A DNA stretch of 64,000 nt from the NCBI RefSeq assembly GCF_000739935.1, contig NZ_BBJU01000007.1, positions 248,001-312,000 on the forward strand, given 5' to 3'. Position 1 is the stretch's first letter; every line of letters starts with the position of its first letter. Of the stretch, positions 18,821 through 29,477 are shown piece by piece. Made by a program: the position numbers and the translations under genes. Below the pieces are notes generated by a model, which was not told the DNA's origin, made no database searches, and saw only the letters and a program-made list of their open reading frames with translations. The stretch is from Agrobacterium rubi TR3 = NBRC 13261 (GTDB lineage Bacteria; Pseudomonadota; Alphaproteobacteria; Rhizobiales; Rhizobiaceae).

Positions 18821-19360
18821 TCAGGAGAGTGCTCTTTGTGCAAGCGCGGCGTATTGCCCGCCATGATAGACAAGCGGTTCTCCGCTGCTTTGCTCGACCG
18901 ATAGCACCCGCCCGATAATGATCGCGTGCGTGTGCCGTTCAATCACATCTTCAACCGCGCAGTCGATGGCGGCCAAAGCGCCTTTCAGAGCGTAGGCCCC
19001 GCTCTCAAGCGTAAACCAATCCGCGCCCGCATATCGCTCCGCTCCTTTCAATCCGCCGACACCAGCGAAGCGTGCGGCGACCTCTTGCTGTTCTGCTGAA
19101 AGAATATTGACGCAGAAATGGTTGAAGCGGGAGATGATCGGCCAAGTCGAAGACGACTTGTTGATGTTTACGATCATTGTGGCCGGGTCCATGGATAGGG
19201 CCGTAGCGGATGTAACCGTCGCACCGGTGCGGTTTGCGCCGGTTCCGGCGGTAATGACAGAAACGCCTCCAGCCAGACTGCGCATGGCAGCTTTCAACGC
19301 GTTGGAATCAAATACCGCTCTTTCGGCTTCGTTCTGAAGATAAGTCACCGTTGCCGTCAT
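18821..19360 (-). CDS. Flavin reductase-like FMN-binding protein
   Basis: 179 residues of the flavin reductase-like split-barrel family (HpaC/RutF type): LAGGVSVITAG, RTGATVTSATALSMDPATMI, NHFCVNILSAEQQEVAARFA, and IDCAVEDVIERHTHAIIIG. Such proteins reduce FMN or FAD with NAD(P)H and hand it to a monooxygenase. No monooxygenase gene is adjacent, so the partner must lie elsewhere. The ATG at 19360 (GGAG 9 bases upstream) is preferred; the ATG at 19369 and a GTG at 19375 are alternatives. Confidence 0.87.
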   Translation of the reverse strand: MTATVTYLQNEAERAVFDSNALKAAMRSLAGGVSVITAGTGANRTGATVTSATALSMDPATMIVNINKSSSTWPIISRFNHFCVNILSAEQQEVAARFAGVGGLKGAERYAGADWFTLESGAYALKGALAAIDCAVEDVIERHTHAIIIGRVLSVEQSSGEPLVYHGGQYAALAQRALS

Positions 19361-19527
19361 CGTTTCCATCTCCACAAGCGTTAATGCTTATGATGAAACG
19401 ATACCAGCGAGTGGTGGTGGCAGGGAGCGAAGGCATTTTATTGTTTATCAATTTTATAGAAATCTATTTTGATCTCAGCCACATTGGGAGGCATAGATCC
19501 GACAAGTTTGATCAGTCCGATCCGAAG

Positions 19528-19566
19528 TAAAAGGCCCGCACCGGTTTCCCGGGCGGGCCTTTTTAA
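19528..19566 (-). terminator. Bidirectional Rho-independent terminator after dctA
   Basis: Stem AAAAGGCCCGC/GGGCGGGCCTTTTT around a short loop, with A-run on one side and T-run on the other so it works in both directions. It closes the dctA transcript. Confidence 0.85.
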
Positions 19567-19586
19567 GTCGCAGCGTCTGCCAAGAA

Positions 19587-20924
19587 TTATTCGGCTGGCT
19601 GCACCGGTGCGGATGGAACATCGCCGATGCTGGCGGTCTTTTCACCGCTCAGCATCAAGGCAAGCTGTGCTTCGTCCAGTTCGCCTTCCCAGCGCGCAAC
19701 GACGATGGTCGCAACGGCATTGCCCACGAAGTTCGTCAGTGCACGGCATTCCGACATGAAGCGGTCGATACCAAGGATCAGCGCCATACCTGCAACGGGC
19801 ACGGACGGAACGACAGACAGGGTGGCCGCCAGCGTGATGAAGCCTGCGCCTGTAATGCCTGCTGCGCCCTTCGAGCTCAACATCGCCACCAGAAGCAACA
19901 GGATTTGTTCACCCAGCGACAGATGGATGCCGGTAGCTTGTGCGATGAAGAGAGCCGCCAACGTCATATAGATGTTGGTGCCATCGAGGTTGAACGAATA
20001 GCCGGTTGGAATGACAAGGCCCACGACGGAGCGCTTGCAGCCTGCTTTTTCCATCTTGCTCATCAGGCCTGGTAATGCTGCTTCCGAAGAAGACGTTCCC
20101 AGAACCAGCAGAAGCTCTTCCTTGATGTAGCGGATCAACGCCAGGATCGAGAAGCCGTTGTAACGGCAAACCGCGCCCAGAATGACTAGCACGAAGAAGA
20201 TCGACGTGAAGTAAAACGTACCGATCAGCATCGCGAGATTGGTAACGGATGAGATGCCGTACTTGCCGATGGTGAAGGCCATAGCACCGAAAGCGCCGAT
20301 CGGGGCCGCCTTCATCAGGATCGCAACCAGTTTGAAGATCGGATACATCAAAGCATGCATGAAATCGACGACAGGTTTGCCACGGTCTCCGACAACGCCA
20401 AGCGAGATGCCAAACAGGACCGAGAAGAACAGAACCTGAAGGATGTCGCCATCTGCAAACGCACCGACGATGGTCGTCGGGATAATGTTCATCAGGAAGC
20501 CGGTGATGGTCTGTTCGTGGGCCTTTGCGGCATAGGTCGCAACGGCGCTGCCATCCAGCGAGGCAGGATCGATGTTCATGCCCGCGCCAGGCTGAACGAC
20601 GTTGGCGACGATCAGGCCGACGATGAGTGCCAGTGTCGAAAAGGTGAGGAAGTAGATCATTGCCTTGCCGGCAACGCGACCAACCTTCTTCATGTCGTTC
20701 ATGCCGGCGATGCCGGTTGCGACTGTCAGAAAGATAACCGGTGCGATGATCATCTTGACGAGGCGGATAAATCCGTCGCCGAGAGGTTTCATCTGCTCAC
20801 CGATGCCGGGGTAGAAATGGCCTAGCGTGATGCCGGCGAGGATCGCTACGATAACCTGAAAATAAAGATGCCGATAAAATGGAAGTTTAACGTGGCTGTC
20901 AGCCACGGTGTTACTATCAATCAT
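19587..20924 (-). CDS. dctA: C4-dicarboxylate:cation symporter DctA
   Basis: 445-residue inner-membrane transporter of the DAACS (glutamate/dicarboxylate) family that imports succinate, fumarate and malate. Hallmarks: [38 protein letters not shown], the serine-rich re-entrant loop [26 protein letters not shown], and [20 protein letters not shown]. The ATG at 20924 has GAGGAGG 6 bases upstream; the frame is open to 20954 but lacks a site there. It is divergent from dctBD with a perfect sigma-54 promoter and DctD sites between them. With malic enzyme at 1.8 kb this is the dicarboxylate uptake and use route. Confidence 0.97.
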   Translation of the reverse strand: MIDSNTVADSHVKLPFYRHLYFQVIVAILAGITLGHFYPGIGEQMKPLGDGFIRLVKMIIAPVIFLTVATGIAGMNDMKKVGRVAGKAMIYFLTFSTLALIVGLIVANVVQPGAGMNIDPASLDGSAVATYAAKAHEQTITGFLMNIIPTTIVGAFADGDILQVLFFSVLFGISLGVVGDRGKPVVDFMHALMYPIFKLVAILMKAAPIGAFGAMAFTIGKYGISSVTNLAMLIGTFYFTSIFFVLVILGAVCRYNGFSILALIRYIKEELLLVLGTSSSEAALPGLMSKMEKAGCKRSVVGLVIPTGYSFNLDGTNIYMTLAALFIAQATGIHLSLGEQILLLLVAMLSSKGAAGITGAGFITLAATLSVVPSVPVAGMALILGIDRFMSECRALTNFVGNAVATIVVARWEGELDEAQLALMLSGEKTASIGDVPSAPVQPAE

Positions 20925-21014
20925 GTTAGTCCTCCTCGGACTGGACCCTGCCATGCGGCCTCCCGGGTCTGCCGTTCTGGTTCCACGGTCCTTGACCGTT
21001 AAAGGTCAGAGCTA

Positions 21015-21029
21015 GCAAGCGGCGTGCCA
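21015..21029 (-). promoter_or_regulatory. Sigma-54 promoter of dctA
   Basis: On the minus strand the sequence TGGCACGCCGCTTGC matches the sigma-54 consensus TGGCACG-N4-TTGC at every conserved base. It lies 90 bases upstream of the dctA ATG and predicts a start near 21003. It fits the known dependence of rhizobial dctA on RpoN and DctD. Confidence 0.92.
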
Positions 21030-21102
21030 AGCGGAGAAGCTTTAATCTAAATTATTGATATAGATTAATATTATTCCACGCGCTTCTAGCGCTGTAGCTT
21101 TC

Positions 21103-21120
21103 TGTGTGGGTTTTCACTCA
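21103..21120. promoter_or_regulatory. Probable DctD upstream activating site (proximal)
   Basis: TGTGTGGGTTTTCACTCA, an imperfect inverted repeat sharing its left half with the stronger site 33 bases away. Two tandem sites of this kind are known for rhizobial dctA. It is centred about 110 bases upstream of the predicted dctA start. Confidence 0.6.
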
Positions 21121-21135
21121 GTTCTTCTTGTTATC

Positions 21136-21153
21136 TGTGTGGAAATCCGCACA
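21136..21153. promoter_or_regulatory. Probable DctD upstream activating site (distal)
   Basis: TGTGTGGAAATCCGCACA, a near-perfect dyad (one mismatch). The 33-base offset from the proximal site places both on one face of the helix. It lies 26 bases before the dctB ATG, so DctD bound here could also affect dctBD expression. Confidence 0.7.
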
Positions 21154-21178
21154 ATGGTGGATGTCTGTGAGAAGAGCT

Positions 21179-22999
21179 ATGTCCAAAGATTTCGATACAT
21201 CCCGCATGCGCTGGATCGCCTTCACCGCGATGTGGATCATCATCGCCATCGGCGCTTTCGTGGCTGCCGATAAGCTTGGTCGTGTCCAGGCCATGAAAAC
21301 GCTTCTGGCGACGGCAACAACCGATGCGGAGTTGAAATCCGCGCTTCTCAACGTCGCACTAGAACGTCCGCGAGTTCTTCCGCTTGTCTTGTCGCGGGAC
21401 AAGGATCTCGTGGAGGCTCTGGAGGTTGGCGGTCTATCGGTGGAGCAGCTTGATCGTAAGTTGGAAGGTTTGATCGAGGGAACGCAGGCGTCCGTCATCT
21501 ATGTGGTGAACAAGGATGGCGTAACGGTCGCGTCGAGCAACTGGCAAACGCAGGAAAGTTTCGTTGGCTCCAACTACGCGTTTCGCGAATATTTTCAGGG
21601 CGCGATGCGCAGCGGTGCTGCCGAGCACTACGCACTGGGCAATGTCAGCCGCAAGCCGGGGCTCTACATTTCTCGGCGCGTGGACACGGCCGATGGGCAG
21701 GCGCTGGGTGTCGTTATCGCCAAGGTCGAGTTCAATCGGCTTGAGGCCGACTGGAGCATCGGCGGGCGGCCTGTTTACATCGTTGACCCCAACGGTGTCG
21801 TCTTGATGACAAGCATCCCCGAGTGGCGGTTCAACACCGTCGCGCCGATTGATCAAAATCGCAGGCAATCCATCTCAGACAGTTTGCAGTTTGGCGATGA
21901 GAAGCTCTCGCCTTTGCCGATGAGCGTTGTTCACAAACCGGGTGAGCATGTCGCTATCGTCCAAGTCGACAATCCTGCCAAGCTCAAGGGCGAATACCTG
22001 CGGCTTGAGCTGCCGGTTCCCACGACAGCATGGTCGCTTCATTATTTACAGCCGGTTGCGGCAGCAACGAACGGGGCCATTCGCGAGACACGGGTGATTG
22101 CTGCTGCCAGCCTCATGCCATTGATTGCTTTTTCCGCCATATGGATGTGGCGCAGGCAGAAGGCTGCGCGTGAACGCGCCGCTGCTGAACACGACCGTGC
22201 CGAACTCGAACGCCGTGTTCAGGAGCGAACCATCGACCTAACCATGGCCCGCGACCGGCTTCAGGCTGAAATCGTGCGGCATGAGCAGACGGCTGAAGAA
22301 CTGCAAAGCGTGCAGCATGAGCTGGTGAAAGCCAACCGCCTGTCGATCCTTGGCCAAGTGGCAGCCGGTGTCGCGCATGAAATCAATCAGCCGGTGGCTA
22401 CCATCAGGGCCTTTGCCGACAATGCGCGTGTGTTTCTGAAGCGGGATCGCATGCAGGACGCCGACGATAATCTGGAGAGTATCGCGTCTCTAACAGAGCG
22501 GATCGGAGTCATCACCAGCGATCTGAAAATTTTGGCCCGTAAGGGTCGCACTGCCGCGGAACCTGTCAGCGTCCGTCTCGTGATCGAGGGGGCTGTTGTT
22601 TTGCTGCGAAGCCGCTTTGCCGGGCGCATGGATGCGCTGGATATCGAACTTCCGGATGAAGGTCTTATGGTGTTAGGAAGCCGCATCCGGCTCGAACAGA
22701 TCGTCATCAACCTTCTGCAAAATGCTTTGGAGGCTGTCGAAGACGAGGCGGAGGGACAGGTCGCTGTTCGCGTCAAGGATACAGGTCATGAGGTGGTGGT
22801 GTCGATAGCTGACAATGGCCCTGGTATCTCGCACGACATACACCAGCAGCTGTTTTCGCCGTTCAACACGTCAAAGGAAGGCGGCCTAGGGCTTGGGTTG
22901 GTCATATCCCGAGACATTGCATCCGATTATGGCGGGCGTCTCGAGGTCGAAACGGGGGGAGATGGCACCTGTTTTTCTGTGTATTTGAAGCGAGCATGA
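21179..22999 (+). CDS. dctB: C4-dicarboxylate sensor histidine kinase DctB
   Basis: 606-residue membrane sensor. The first helix ([20 protein letters not shown], about 14-33) leads into a periplasmic double-PAS/CACHE domain of about 260 residues ([44 protein letters not shown]). A second helix near residue 310 and a coiled coil follow. The kinase core has the phospho-His in [16 protein letters not shown] (near residue 399), N-box [12 protein letters not shown], and G-boxes ADNGPGI and GLGLGLVIS. It senses external dicarboxylates and phosphorylates DctD. The start at 21179 is chosen for the GAGAAGAG site and the natural N-terminus. Confidence 0.95.
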   Translation: MSKDFDTSRMRWIAFTAMWIIIAIGAFVAADKLGRVQAMKTLLATATTDAELKSALLNVALERPRVLPLVLSRDKDLVEALEVGGLSVEQLDRKLEGLIEGTQASVIYVVNKDGVTVASSNWQTQESFVGSNYAFREYFQGAMRSGAAEHYALGNVSRKPGLYISRRVDTADGQALGVVIAKVEFNRLEADWSIGGRPVYIVDPNGVVLMTSIPEWRFNTVAPIDQNRRQSISDSLQFGDEKLSPLPMSVVHKPGEHVAIVQVDNPAKLKGEYLRLELPVPTTAWSLHYLQPVAAATNGAIRETRVIAAASLMPLIAFSAIWMWRRQKAARERAAAEHDRAELERRVQERTIDLTMARDRLQAEIVRHEQTAEELQSVQHELVKANRLSILGQVAAGVAHEINQPVATIRAFADNARVFLKRDRMQDADDNLESIASLTERIGVITSDLKILARKGRTAAEPVSVRLVIEGAVVLLRSRFAGRMDALDIELPDEGLMVLGSRIRLEQIVINLLQNALEAVEDEAEGQVAVRVKDTGHEVVVSIADNGPGISHDIHQQLFSPFNTSKEGGLGLGLVISRDIASDYGGRLEVETGGDGTCFSVYLKRA

Positions 23000-23003
23000 C
23001 ATA

Positions 23004-24362
23004 ATGACAAACGGAACGATCTATCTCGTGGACGACGACTCTCAGCTGCGCAAAGCGATGCGGCAGACGCTGGAGCTGGAAGGCATGACCGTCACGCCGT
23101 TTCCAAGAGCGGAACAGGCACTGGAAGCTCTCTCGGACACATTTGACGGCATCGTCATCTCCGATGTGCGGATGCCCGGAATGGATGGCTTGCAACTTTT
23201 CGAGCGTGTGCGGCGGATCGACCCGGATTTGCCAGTTATTCTCATTACCGGCCATGGCGATGTACCAATGGCAGTGGCTGCGCTGCAAAATGGTGCCTAT
23301 GATTTCATATCGAAACCCTTTCCCGCTGAAAGAATGGTCGAAAGTGCACGTCGGGCGCTCGAGAAACGCCGACTTGTGATGGAAAACCGTGCCTTGCGGC
23401 GTAATGCAGCAGAGGTCCAGGATAATCTTCCGCTCATCGGCCAAACGCCCGCCATGGAGCGCTTGCGCAACACTTTGCGCCACATTGCCGATACGGATGT
23501 CGATGTTCTCGTGGCTGGCGAAACAGGAAGCGGCAAGGAAGTCGTTGCCACTGCTTTACACCGATGGAGCAAACGGCGGGTGAACGGCAATTTCGTTGCG
23601 CTGAATTGCGGTGCCTTGCCGGAAACGGTAATCGAAAGCGAGTTGTTTGGGCACGAGGCCGGAGCTTTCACCGGCGCGCAGAAAAAACGTATCGGCCGCA
23701 TTGAGCACTCCAGCGGCGGCACGCTTTTTCTCGACGAAATCGAAAGCATGCCGCCGGCCGTGCAGGTCAGAATGCTGCGCGTGCTGGAAATGCGTCAGGT
23801 TTCGCCTGTTGGCTCGAATGAGGAGCGCGCCGTCGACATTCGCGTGGTGGCGGCAGCCAAGGTTGATCTGGGTGATCCTGCCCAACGCGGCGATTTTCGC
23901 GATGACCTTTATTATCGTTTGAATGTGGTAACGCTTTCCATACCGCCGCTTCGCGAACGACGGGCAGATATCCCTCTGTTATTCTCGCACTTCCTCAAGA
24001 AAGCATCGACCCGCTTCGGCATGCCGATCCCATCCATGACATCAGCCGTATCACGGCACCTGAACGATCACGAATGGCCGGGAAATGTGCGGGAGCTTAG
24101 CCATTTTGCAGAAAGGGTGGTGCTAGGTCTGGAGGGTGGCGCGTCTGCGAAGAATTTGCCTTCAGACGAAAATCTTGCTGCCGGCACGCTCGCGGAGAAG
24201 ATGGACCGGCACGAGGCGCGCATCATCAGGGAGACATTGGAAAAGTTCGAAGGGGATGTGACGGGTACAGTCGGCGCGCTGGGCATTGCGCGCAAGACAT
24301 TTTACGACAAACTGCAACGCCATCACATCAGTCGTGCGGACTTCGTCCCGAAAGGATCATAG
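23004..24362 (+). CDS. dctD: Sigma-54-dependent response regulator DctD
   Basis: 452 residues, directly after dctB (4-base gap). Receiver domain with phospho-acceptor D54 ([12 protein letters not shown]); AAA+ domain with Walker [12 protein letters not shown], the sigma-54 contact loop GAFTGA, and Walker [15 protein letters not shown]-terminal Fis-type HTH ([19 protein letters not shown]). Phosphorylated by DctB, it binds the tandem sites upstream of dctA and activates the sigma-54 promoter there. All key residues are intact. Confidence 0.96.
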   Translation: MTNGTIYLVDDDSQLRKAMRQTLELEGMTVTPFPRAEQALEALSDTFDGIVISDVRMPGMDGLQLFERVRRIDPDLPVILITGHGDVPMAVAALQNGAYDFISKPFPAERMVESARRALEKRRLVMENRALRRNAAEVQDNLPLIGQTPAMERLRNTLRHIADTDVDVLVAGETGSGKEVVATALHRWSKRRVNGNFVALNCGALPETVIESELFGHEAGAFTGAQKKRIGRIEHSSGGTLFLDEIESMPPAVQVRMLRVLEMRQVSPVGSNEERAVDIRVVAAAKVDLGDPAQRGDFRDDLYYRLNVVTLSIPPLRERRADIPLLFSHFLKKASTRFGMPIPSMTSAVSRHLNDHEWPGNVRELSHFAERVVLGLEGGASAKNLPSDENLAAGTLAEKMDRHEARIIRETLEKFEGDVTGTVGALGIARKTFYDKLQRHHISRADFVPKGS

Positions 24363-24393
24363 GCCGCACGATCATTGGTTACGTTGCTATAGA

Positions 24394-24873
24394 TCAGCCC
24401 GCAACGCAGAAATGGTTTTGGCCATCATAGCCCATGTAGGTGCCCGTGCGCGCATTGAAGCTGCCATAACGCTGCGAGCAGTAGTTGAACCAGGCTTCAG
24501 TCCAAGGTTCAATGGTGCGATATGTGGGGCGTGGCTGGTAAGCGGGGCGAGCATCGTAGACCGGCTGGGCACGGTAAACCGGGCGTGGCGCAGGGCGATA
24601 ATAGCCATCATCGGGTTCGCTATAGACATAGCTCGGCTGGTAGGCAGGATAGCGGCGCACCGGTGGATCGACATACACGGGTTCTTCGGAGTAGCGCGGC
24701 TGGGCTAGGGCAGAGCCGACCGCGACACCGGCGGCAAGACCAAGCACGCCACCGACCAGAGCCGCATCGCGGTTACGGTGACGCCACTCATCGGCGTGGG
24801 CTGCATTCAACGGAACGATGGCAGTTGCAGAGACGGCAAGAGCCAGAAGTGTTTTAGCTGCGAAGGAAGCCAT
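24394..24873 (-). CDS. BA14K family exported protein
   Basis: 159 residues. Signal peptide (MASFAAKTLLALAVSATAIV, cleaved near AHA), a glycine-zipper-like hydrophobic stretch (AALVGGVLGLAAGVAVGSAL), a long Pro/Tyr/Arg-rich low-complexity middle (roughly 75-125), and a C-terminal BA14K domain (WTEAWFNYCSQRYGSFNART, ending DGQNHFC) with its two cysteines. First described as a Brucella immunoreactive, lectin-like protein; its role in rhizobia is unknown. The start at 24873 gives a normal signal peptide; the frame is open to 24918. Confidence 0.85.
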   Translation of the reverse strand: MASFAAKTLLALAVSATAIVPLNAAHADEWRHRNRDAALVGGVLGLAAGVAVGSALAQPRYSEEPVYVDPPVRRYPAYQPSYVYSEPDDGYYRPAPRPVYRAQPVYDARPAYQPRPTYRTIEPWTEAWFNYCSQRYGSFNARTGTYMGYDGQNHFCVAG

Positions 24874-25010
24874 TTTCGTTATCCATCCAGATGGCAGGGG
24901 CTGCCAGTTGTTATTCAATGGTTAAGAATTAGTCCTCGCAGGCTGAACCCTCGCTGAATGAATTGTGGCATTGCGGTGGCGTTATCCCACCGCTGATCCA
25001 CACCCGATCA

Positions 25011-26267
25011 TTATGCCGCGTAGCGGCTGATGGCCAGGTCCGCAGTCTCGATCTCCGGCTTGCTGCCGCTGACAATGTCCGAGAGAACCCGTGCCGAACC
25101 ACAGGCCATTGTCCAACCCAGCGTGCCATGGCCTGTATTGAGGTAAAGATTGCTATAGCGCGTTGCACCGATAACCGGCGTGCCGTCCGGTGTCATGGGG
25201 CGCAACCCGCTCCAGAATTTTGCCTGGGTTTGATCACCCGCTCCGCCGAACAAATCCTCGATCGAGTGCGTCAATGTCGCCTGGCGTTTGGCGGGGAGGC
25301 TCTTGCTGAAACCGGCAATCTCGGCCATGCCACCGACGCGAATACGGTCGCCCAGACGGGTCATGGCAATCTTATGCGCTTCGTCCATCACAGTCGAAAC
25401 CGGCGCCAGTGAGACATCGACAATGGGCACGGTAATCGAGTAGCCCTTGACCGGATAGACCGGCAAATCGATATCGAGTCGCTTGAGGAATTGCGGCGTG
25501 TAGCTGCCCAGCGCGCCGATGAAGACATCCGCTTCTATGAGGCCCTTTGTCGTCTCGACCGCCTTGACGCGATTGCCTTCCGTGATCGGACGCATAATGC
25601 CCGTGTCGTACAGAAATTTCACGCCCGCCTGCTCGGCCAGCTTTGCCAGTTCAGTGGTGAACATAAAACAATCGCCGGTCTCATCGCCCGGCAATCGCAG
25701 ACCACCGACAATCTTGTCTTTGGAACCTGAAAGACCAGGCTCCACCGCTGCGCAGCCGTCGCGATCCAAAACTTCGTAAGCGACGCCGCCCGCTTTCAGA
25801 ACGGCGACATCCTTACCGATACCATCGAACTGCTTTTGCGTGCGGAAAACCTCAAGTGTGCCTTGGGTGCGCTGATCGTATTGAATGCCGGTCTCCTCGC
25901 GCAACGCCATCAGGCAATCGCGGCTATATTCGGCGATGCGCACCATGCGGCTTTTGTTGATGGCGTAACGTTGAGACGTGCAATTGCTCAGCATCTGGCC
26001 GATCCACCGCAAAGCCGCGGGTTCGAGCGTCGGTTGAATGATGAGCGGAGAGTGCTTCATAAACAGCCACTTCATGGCTTTTACGGGAATGCCAGGGGCG
26101 GCCCACGGGGAAGAGTAGCCGGGCGAAACTTCGCCCGCATTGGCAAAGCTGGTTTCGAGTGCTGCCGCAGGCTGGCGGTCTATAACGGTGACCGAGTGAC
26201 CAGCCTTTGCCAGATACCAGGCAGATGTGACGCCGACGACACCGGCTCCGAGAATGATGATGTTCAT
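25011..26267 (-). CDS. dadA: D-amino acid dehydrogenase small subunit DadA
   Basis: 418-residue membrane-associated FAD enzyme that oxidises D-alanine and other D-amino acids to 2-oxo acids and ammonia, passing electrons to the respiratory chain. The FAD-binding Rossmann motif [17 protein letters not shown] opens the protein. Further family features are [48 protein letters not shown], and the C-terminal [17 protein letters not shown]. The gene is separated from upstream alr by only 7 bases, so racemase and dehydrogenase form one transcript for L-alanine catabolism via D-alanine. Confidence 0.95.
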   Translation of the reverse strand: MNIIILGAGVVGVTSAWYLAKAGHSVTVIDRQPAAALETSFANAGEVSPGYSSPWAAPGIPVKAMKWLFMKHSPLIIQPTLEPAALRWIGQMLSNCTSQRYAINKSRMVRIAEYSRDCLMALREETGIQYDQRTQGTLEVFRTQKQFDGIGKDVAVLKAGGVAYEVLDRDGCAAVEPGLSGSKDKIVGGLRLPGDETGDCFMFTTELAKLAEQAGVKFLYDTGIMRPITEGNRVKAVETTKGLIEADVFIGALGSYTPQFLKRLDIDLPVYPVKGYSITVPIVDVSLAPVSTVMDEAHKIAMTRLGDRIRVGGMAEIAGFSKSLPAKRQATLTHSIEDLFGGAGDQTQAKFWSGLRPMTPDGTPVIGATRYSNLYLNTGHGTLGWTMACGSARVLSDIVSGSKPEIETADLAISRYAA

Positions 26268-26274
26268 GTTGCTC

Positions 26275-27429
26275 TCACTCGTCTTCGTTTTGTGCGACAG
26301 CCTGTTCAGGCTGAATATAGGTGCGTCGGTAACGCTGGCCCAGACCCGTCAGAATTTCGTAGGCAATCGTACCCGCATCCTGCGCAATGTCTTCAAGCGA
26401 TTGGTCCGGTCCAATGATTTGAACGAGACTGCCATGGGTCAAGGTTCCCTCCGGCAGCGCGGAAATATCAAGGCTCATGCTGTCCATGGAAACGCGCCCG
26501 GCAATGGGCAGACCCACGCCATTGAAATAAGCGGCGCCTCGGTTGCTCAGCGAGCGTGGAAGGCCGTCTGCATAACCTGCCGCGATGGTCGCCAGTCGGG
26601 TCTCACCCGTCGTGCGCAGCGTGCCACCATACCCCACCAGCGTGTCGGCTGGGACGGTTCGTGTCTGAACGACGGCCACGTCCAGCCGCACCACCGGCTT
26701 CATCGGGTTGGGGCGCGCAGAGGAAGGCGCGCCACCATAAAGAGCGATGCCGGGCCGCATGACGGTGTTGTAGTAGTCTGTACCCAAAAAAATGCCGCCT
26801 GAATTTGCAAAGCAAACGGGCACGTCGGGAAACAGGTGCGCTGCCTTGCGCATAGCCGTGAGTTGCGCACCATTGGCGGTGTGTTCTGGCTCGTCCGCGC
26901 ACGCCAGATGGCTCATGACGAATGCGATTTTCATGCCATTCAGCAATTCAGGCGAGGCTTTCAGCGCTTCGATCTCAGGTGGTGCCATGCCCAGCCGCGA
27001 CATGCCCGTGTCGATCTGGATTGCCGATGGCAGCGTTTTTCCCAAGCTCTTGGCATGGGCCGCCCATTGCCCCAGTTGCTCTAGTGAGTTGATGACCGGC
27101 GTCAGCGACATGGCCGCGCAGGACATTTCGTTGCCGGGCTGGAGCCCGTTCAGAACGAAGATGTCAGCGTCTCCAGCAATGCGGTGGCGCAGCGCAATGC
27201 CCTCATCGATATGGGCGACGAAGAAGTGGCGGCAACCGGCATCGTAAAGCACGGGCGCGACAATATCTTCGCCAAGACCATAGGCGTCGGCCTTGACCAC
27301 GGCACTGGTAATCGCATTCGGGGCCATGGCCCGCAGCATCAGGTAATTGTCGCGCAGGGCGCCGAGGTCTATCGTGAGATAGCCGCTGGCGCCGCCACTC
27401 GCCTTTTGGCGACTGATCGTCATGTCCAT
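26275..27429 (-). CDS. alr: Alanine racemase (catabolic, DadX-like)
   Basis: 384-residue PLP enzyme interconverting L- and D-alanine. The PLP lysine is K46 in [12 protein letters not shown]. Other family features include [61 protein letters not shown] and [11 protein letters not shown]. The ATG at 27429 has AAGGGA 6 bases upstream; the frame is open to 27585 but that extension overlaps the divergent regulator's promoter. Its position before dadA suggests the catabolic isozyme; whether it also supplies D-Ala to peptidoglycan depends on other racemase genes not visible here. Confidence 0.95.
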   Translation of the reverse strand: MDMTISRQKASGGASGYLTIDLGALRDNYLMLRAMAPNAITSAVVKADAYGLGEDIVAPVLYDAGCRHFFVAHIDEGIALRHRIAGDADIFVLNGLQPGNEMSCAAMSLTPVINSLEQLGQWAAHAKSLGKTLPSAIQIDTGMSRLGMAPPEIEALKASPELLNGMKIAFVMSHLACADEPEHTANGAQLTAMRKAAHLFPDVPVCFANSGGIFLGTDYYNTVMRPGIALYGGAPSSARPNPMKPVVRLDVAVVQTRTVPADTLVGYGGTLRTTGETRLATIAAGYADGLPRSLSNRGAAYFNGVGLPIAGRVSMDSMSLDISALPEGTLTHGSLVQIIGPDQSLEDIAQDAGTIAYEILTGLGQRYRRTYIQPEQAVAQNEDE

Positions 27430-27555
27430 CATCGTTCCCTTGTTATTTTCCAACAAGACTATTGCAACGATCATCGAATTTTTGCAGTTTGATGCGTGGA
27501 TCATTCGAAGTTTATTGATCCAGCGCAATTTTCGACGGCAAAACGGAATGATTTT

Positions 27556-28017
27556 ATGTCGGCTTTGGACGCTACCGATCGTCACATCATCCGCGTTCTC
27601 AGGCTGAATGCCCGCATCAGCAATGCCAAGCTGGCAGCGGAGGTCGGTCTTTCGCCATCGGCCTGCCTGCGGCGGGTGGATATTCTGGAGCGGGAAGGTG
27701 TCATTCGTGGCTACACGGCACTGACGGGGAGTGCCGCAGGTGGTGAGGTGATCTCAGTCATCGTCCAAATCACCCTCGACCGCCAGACGGAGGATTTTCT
27801 CAATCGTTTCGAGAATGCCGTGCGGCGTTATCCTGAAATTCGCGAATGCTATCTGATGACCGGCGGCTCCGATTATTTCCTGCGGGTGGAAGTGGAGAGC
27901 GCCGGTGATTTCGAGCGAGTTCACAAGGAAATCCTGTCGAAACTGCCGGGCGTGTCGCGCATCCACTCCAGCTTCGCCATTCGCAATGCGCTGGCAAGCC
28001 CGAAACCGAGAGCCTGA
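27556..28017 (+). CDS. Lrp/AsnC-family regulator of the dad genes
   Basis: 153 residues. N-terminal HTH (LDATDRHIIRVLRLNARISN, KLAAEVGLSPSACLRRVDIL) and C-terminal RAM/ligand domain (VSVIVQITLDRQTEDFL pattern, then YLMTGGSDYFLRVEVES). It is divergent from alr-dadA with 126 bases between starts, the arrangement of DadR-type activators that respond to alanine. The ATG at 27556 lies behind CGGAATG; the frame is open to 27496. It ends 3 bases before the convergent thiD stop. Confidence 0.88.
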   Translation: MSALDATDRHIIRVLRLNARISNAKLAAEVGLSPSACLRRVDILEREGVIRGYTALTGSAAGGEVISVIVQITLDRQTEDFLNRFENAVRRYPEIRECYLMTGGSDYFLRVEVESAGDFERVHKEILSKLPGVSRIHSSFAIRNALASPKPRA

Positions 28018-28020
28018 TAC

Positions 28021-28821
28021 TCAGGCGCTCCACCAGCGGTAAAAATGGTGCACCGGCCCGTGGCCTTGGCCGACATGCAAGTCTCGTCCGGCCGCCAGCG
28101 CACCTTGCAGATAATCCTTCGCGAGCCCGATCGCATCCGCCAAACAATATCCGAGCGCTAGATGTGCTGTAATGGCCGATCCCAAGGTGCAGCCGGTACC
28201 ATGGTCGTTTCGAGTATCGATGCGCGGCATCGAAAACTCCTGCACACCTTCGCCATCCAGCAGGAGATCGGCACTCTCAGCGCCACCGCTATGCCCGCCC
28301 TTGATCAGAACGGCGCGAATGCCGGTCTTCAGGATCGCCTCGGCCTGACGGATCACTTCCTGCCGGTTCGTCGCAACGGGTAGGCCACTCAGAAGTGCCG
28401 CTTCTGGCAGGTTCGGCGTAGCGAGCAGTGCCAGAGGCAGCAAGGTGCTGCGCAGGCTTTCGATTGCATCTTCCTGCAACAGGCGGTCGCCGGATGTCGC
28501 CACCATGACGGGGTCCATGACGACAGGGCTGCTGATATCACGCAGCCTCGCAGCGATGGTCTCGATGGTTTCGATGCGCGAAACCATTCCGATCTTCACC
28601 GCGCCGACATCAAGGTCCGAAAAAACTGCCTCCAACTGAGCAGCAATCATGTTGGACGAGATATCTTCGACCGCTGTTACCCCTCTGGTATTCTGGGCGG
28701 TGATGGCGGTAATGACGCTGGCACCGTAAACACCGAGTGCTGAAAACGTCTTCAGATCGGCCTGTATGCCCGCACCGCCGCCGCTGTCCGATCCAGCAAT
28801 CGTCAGAGCGATCGCGGTCAT
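28021..28821 (-). CDS. thiD: Hydroxymethylpyrimidine/phosphomethylpyrimidine kinase ThiD
   Basis: 266-residue ribokinase-fold enzyme that phosphorylates HMP and HMP-P for thiamine assembly. Signature stretches: TIAGSDSGGGAGIQADLKTF, ALGVYGASVITAITAQNT, VMDPVMVATSGDRLL, TPNLPEAALLSG, and the anion-hole/catalytic segment NDHGTGCTLGSAI. Its ATG overlaps the thiE stop by 4 bases (ATGA), so translation is coupled. Last gene of the thiMED operon. Confidence 0.95.
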   Translation of the reverse strand: MTAIALTIAGSDSGGGAGIQADLKTFSALGVYGASVITAITAQNTRGVTAVEDISSNMIAAQLEAVFSDLDVGAVKIGMVSRIETIETIAARLRDISSPVVMDPVMVATSGDRLLQEDAIESLRSTLLPLALLATPNLPEAALLSGLPVATNRQEVIRQAEAILKTGIRAVLIKGGHSGGAESADLLLDGEGVQEFSMPRIDTRNDHGTGCTLGSAITAHLALGYCLADAIGLAKDYLQGALAAGRDLHVGQGHGPVHHFYRWWSA

Positions 28822-29477
28822 TCGCGAGTCTCCAGCGCAAGATCAACTTGGCGGCGGAAATCCCCCGTGGCCGCAGCAATATCGATGGCGCGAAACAGGC
28901 CTGAAATCAGGGCGACGCCATCCGCGCCTGCGTCGATGACGGAGGCAACCCTTTCCAGCGTGATGCCTGCAATAGCGCCGACAGGCATGTCTGGCCTTGC
29001 GTTGCGGAGATAGGCTCGCAACGCGCGAAGACCTTCCAAGCCAACCGGGGCATCCGGATTGACCTTGGAGATCGTCTCGAAAACACCGCCGATACAGGCG
29101 TAGTCCGCAGGTGCTTGGGCGACACGCTGGGCATCGGCAATGTTCTTGACAGTCAGCCCGATAATCGCGCCTGGCCCCAGAAGGCGTCTGGCTGTCTCAG
29201 CATCCATATCGTCCGCACCCAGATGGACACCATCTGCGCCGGAAACCAGTGCCACATCGACACGGTCGTTGATAACGAGGGGAACGCCGGTCGCCTTCAA
29301 TGCTTCGACCATTAGGCTTGCTTGTTCGATCACGTGCCGCGTGGAGGCATGTTTGTCACGATACTGGATGATCGTTGCACCATGCCGTGCCGCAACCGCT
29401 GCCAGTTCAGGCAGGGGTGCGATATCGGCAAGCGAGGCATCCACCAACGCGTTCAGTCTGTAGTCAATCTTCATCAT
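28818..29477 (-). CDS. thiE: Thiamine-phosphate synthase ThiE
   Basis: 219-residue TIM barrel that joins HMP-PP and thiazole phosphate to thiamine phosphate. Motifs: ATIIQYRDKHAST (substrate loop), VPLVINDRVDVALVSGADGVHLGADDM, and YACIGGVFETISK. The ATG at 29477, with AAGGA 6 bases upstream, overlaps the thiM 3' end by 14 bases; 29492 is a less likely start. Middle gene of the operon. Confidence 0.94.
   Translation of the reverse strand: MMKIDYRLNALVDASLADIAPLPELAAVAARHGATIIQYRDKHASTRHVIEQASLMVEALKATGVPLVINDRVDVALVSGADGVHLGADDMDAETARRLLGPGAIIGLTVKNIADAQRVAQAPADYACIGGVFETISKVNPDAPVGLEGLRALRAYLRNARPDMPVGAIAGITLERVASVIDAGADGVALISGLFRAIDIAAATGDFRRQVDLALETRE

Noticed and set aside
24973..24993. 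GCGGTGG/CCACCGC stem downstream of dadA as a terminator
   Set aside because: Seven-base stem without a T-run on the minus strand; too weak to call.
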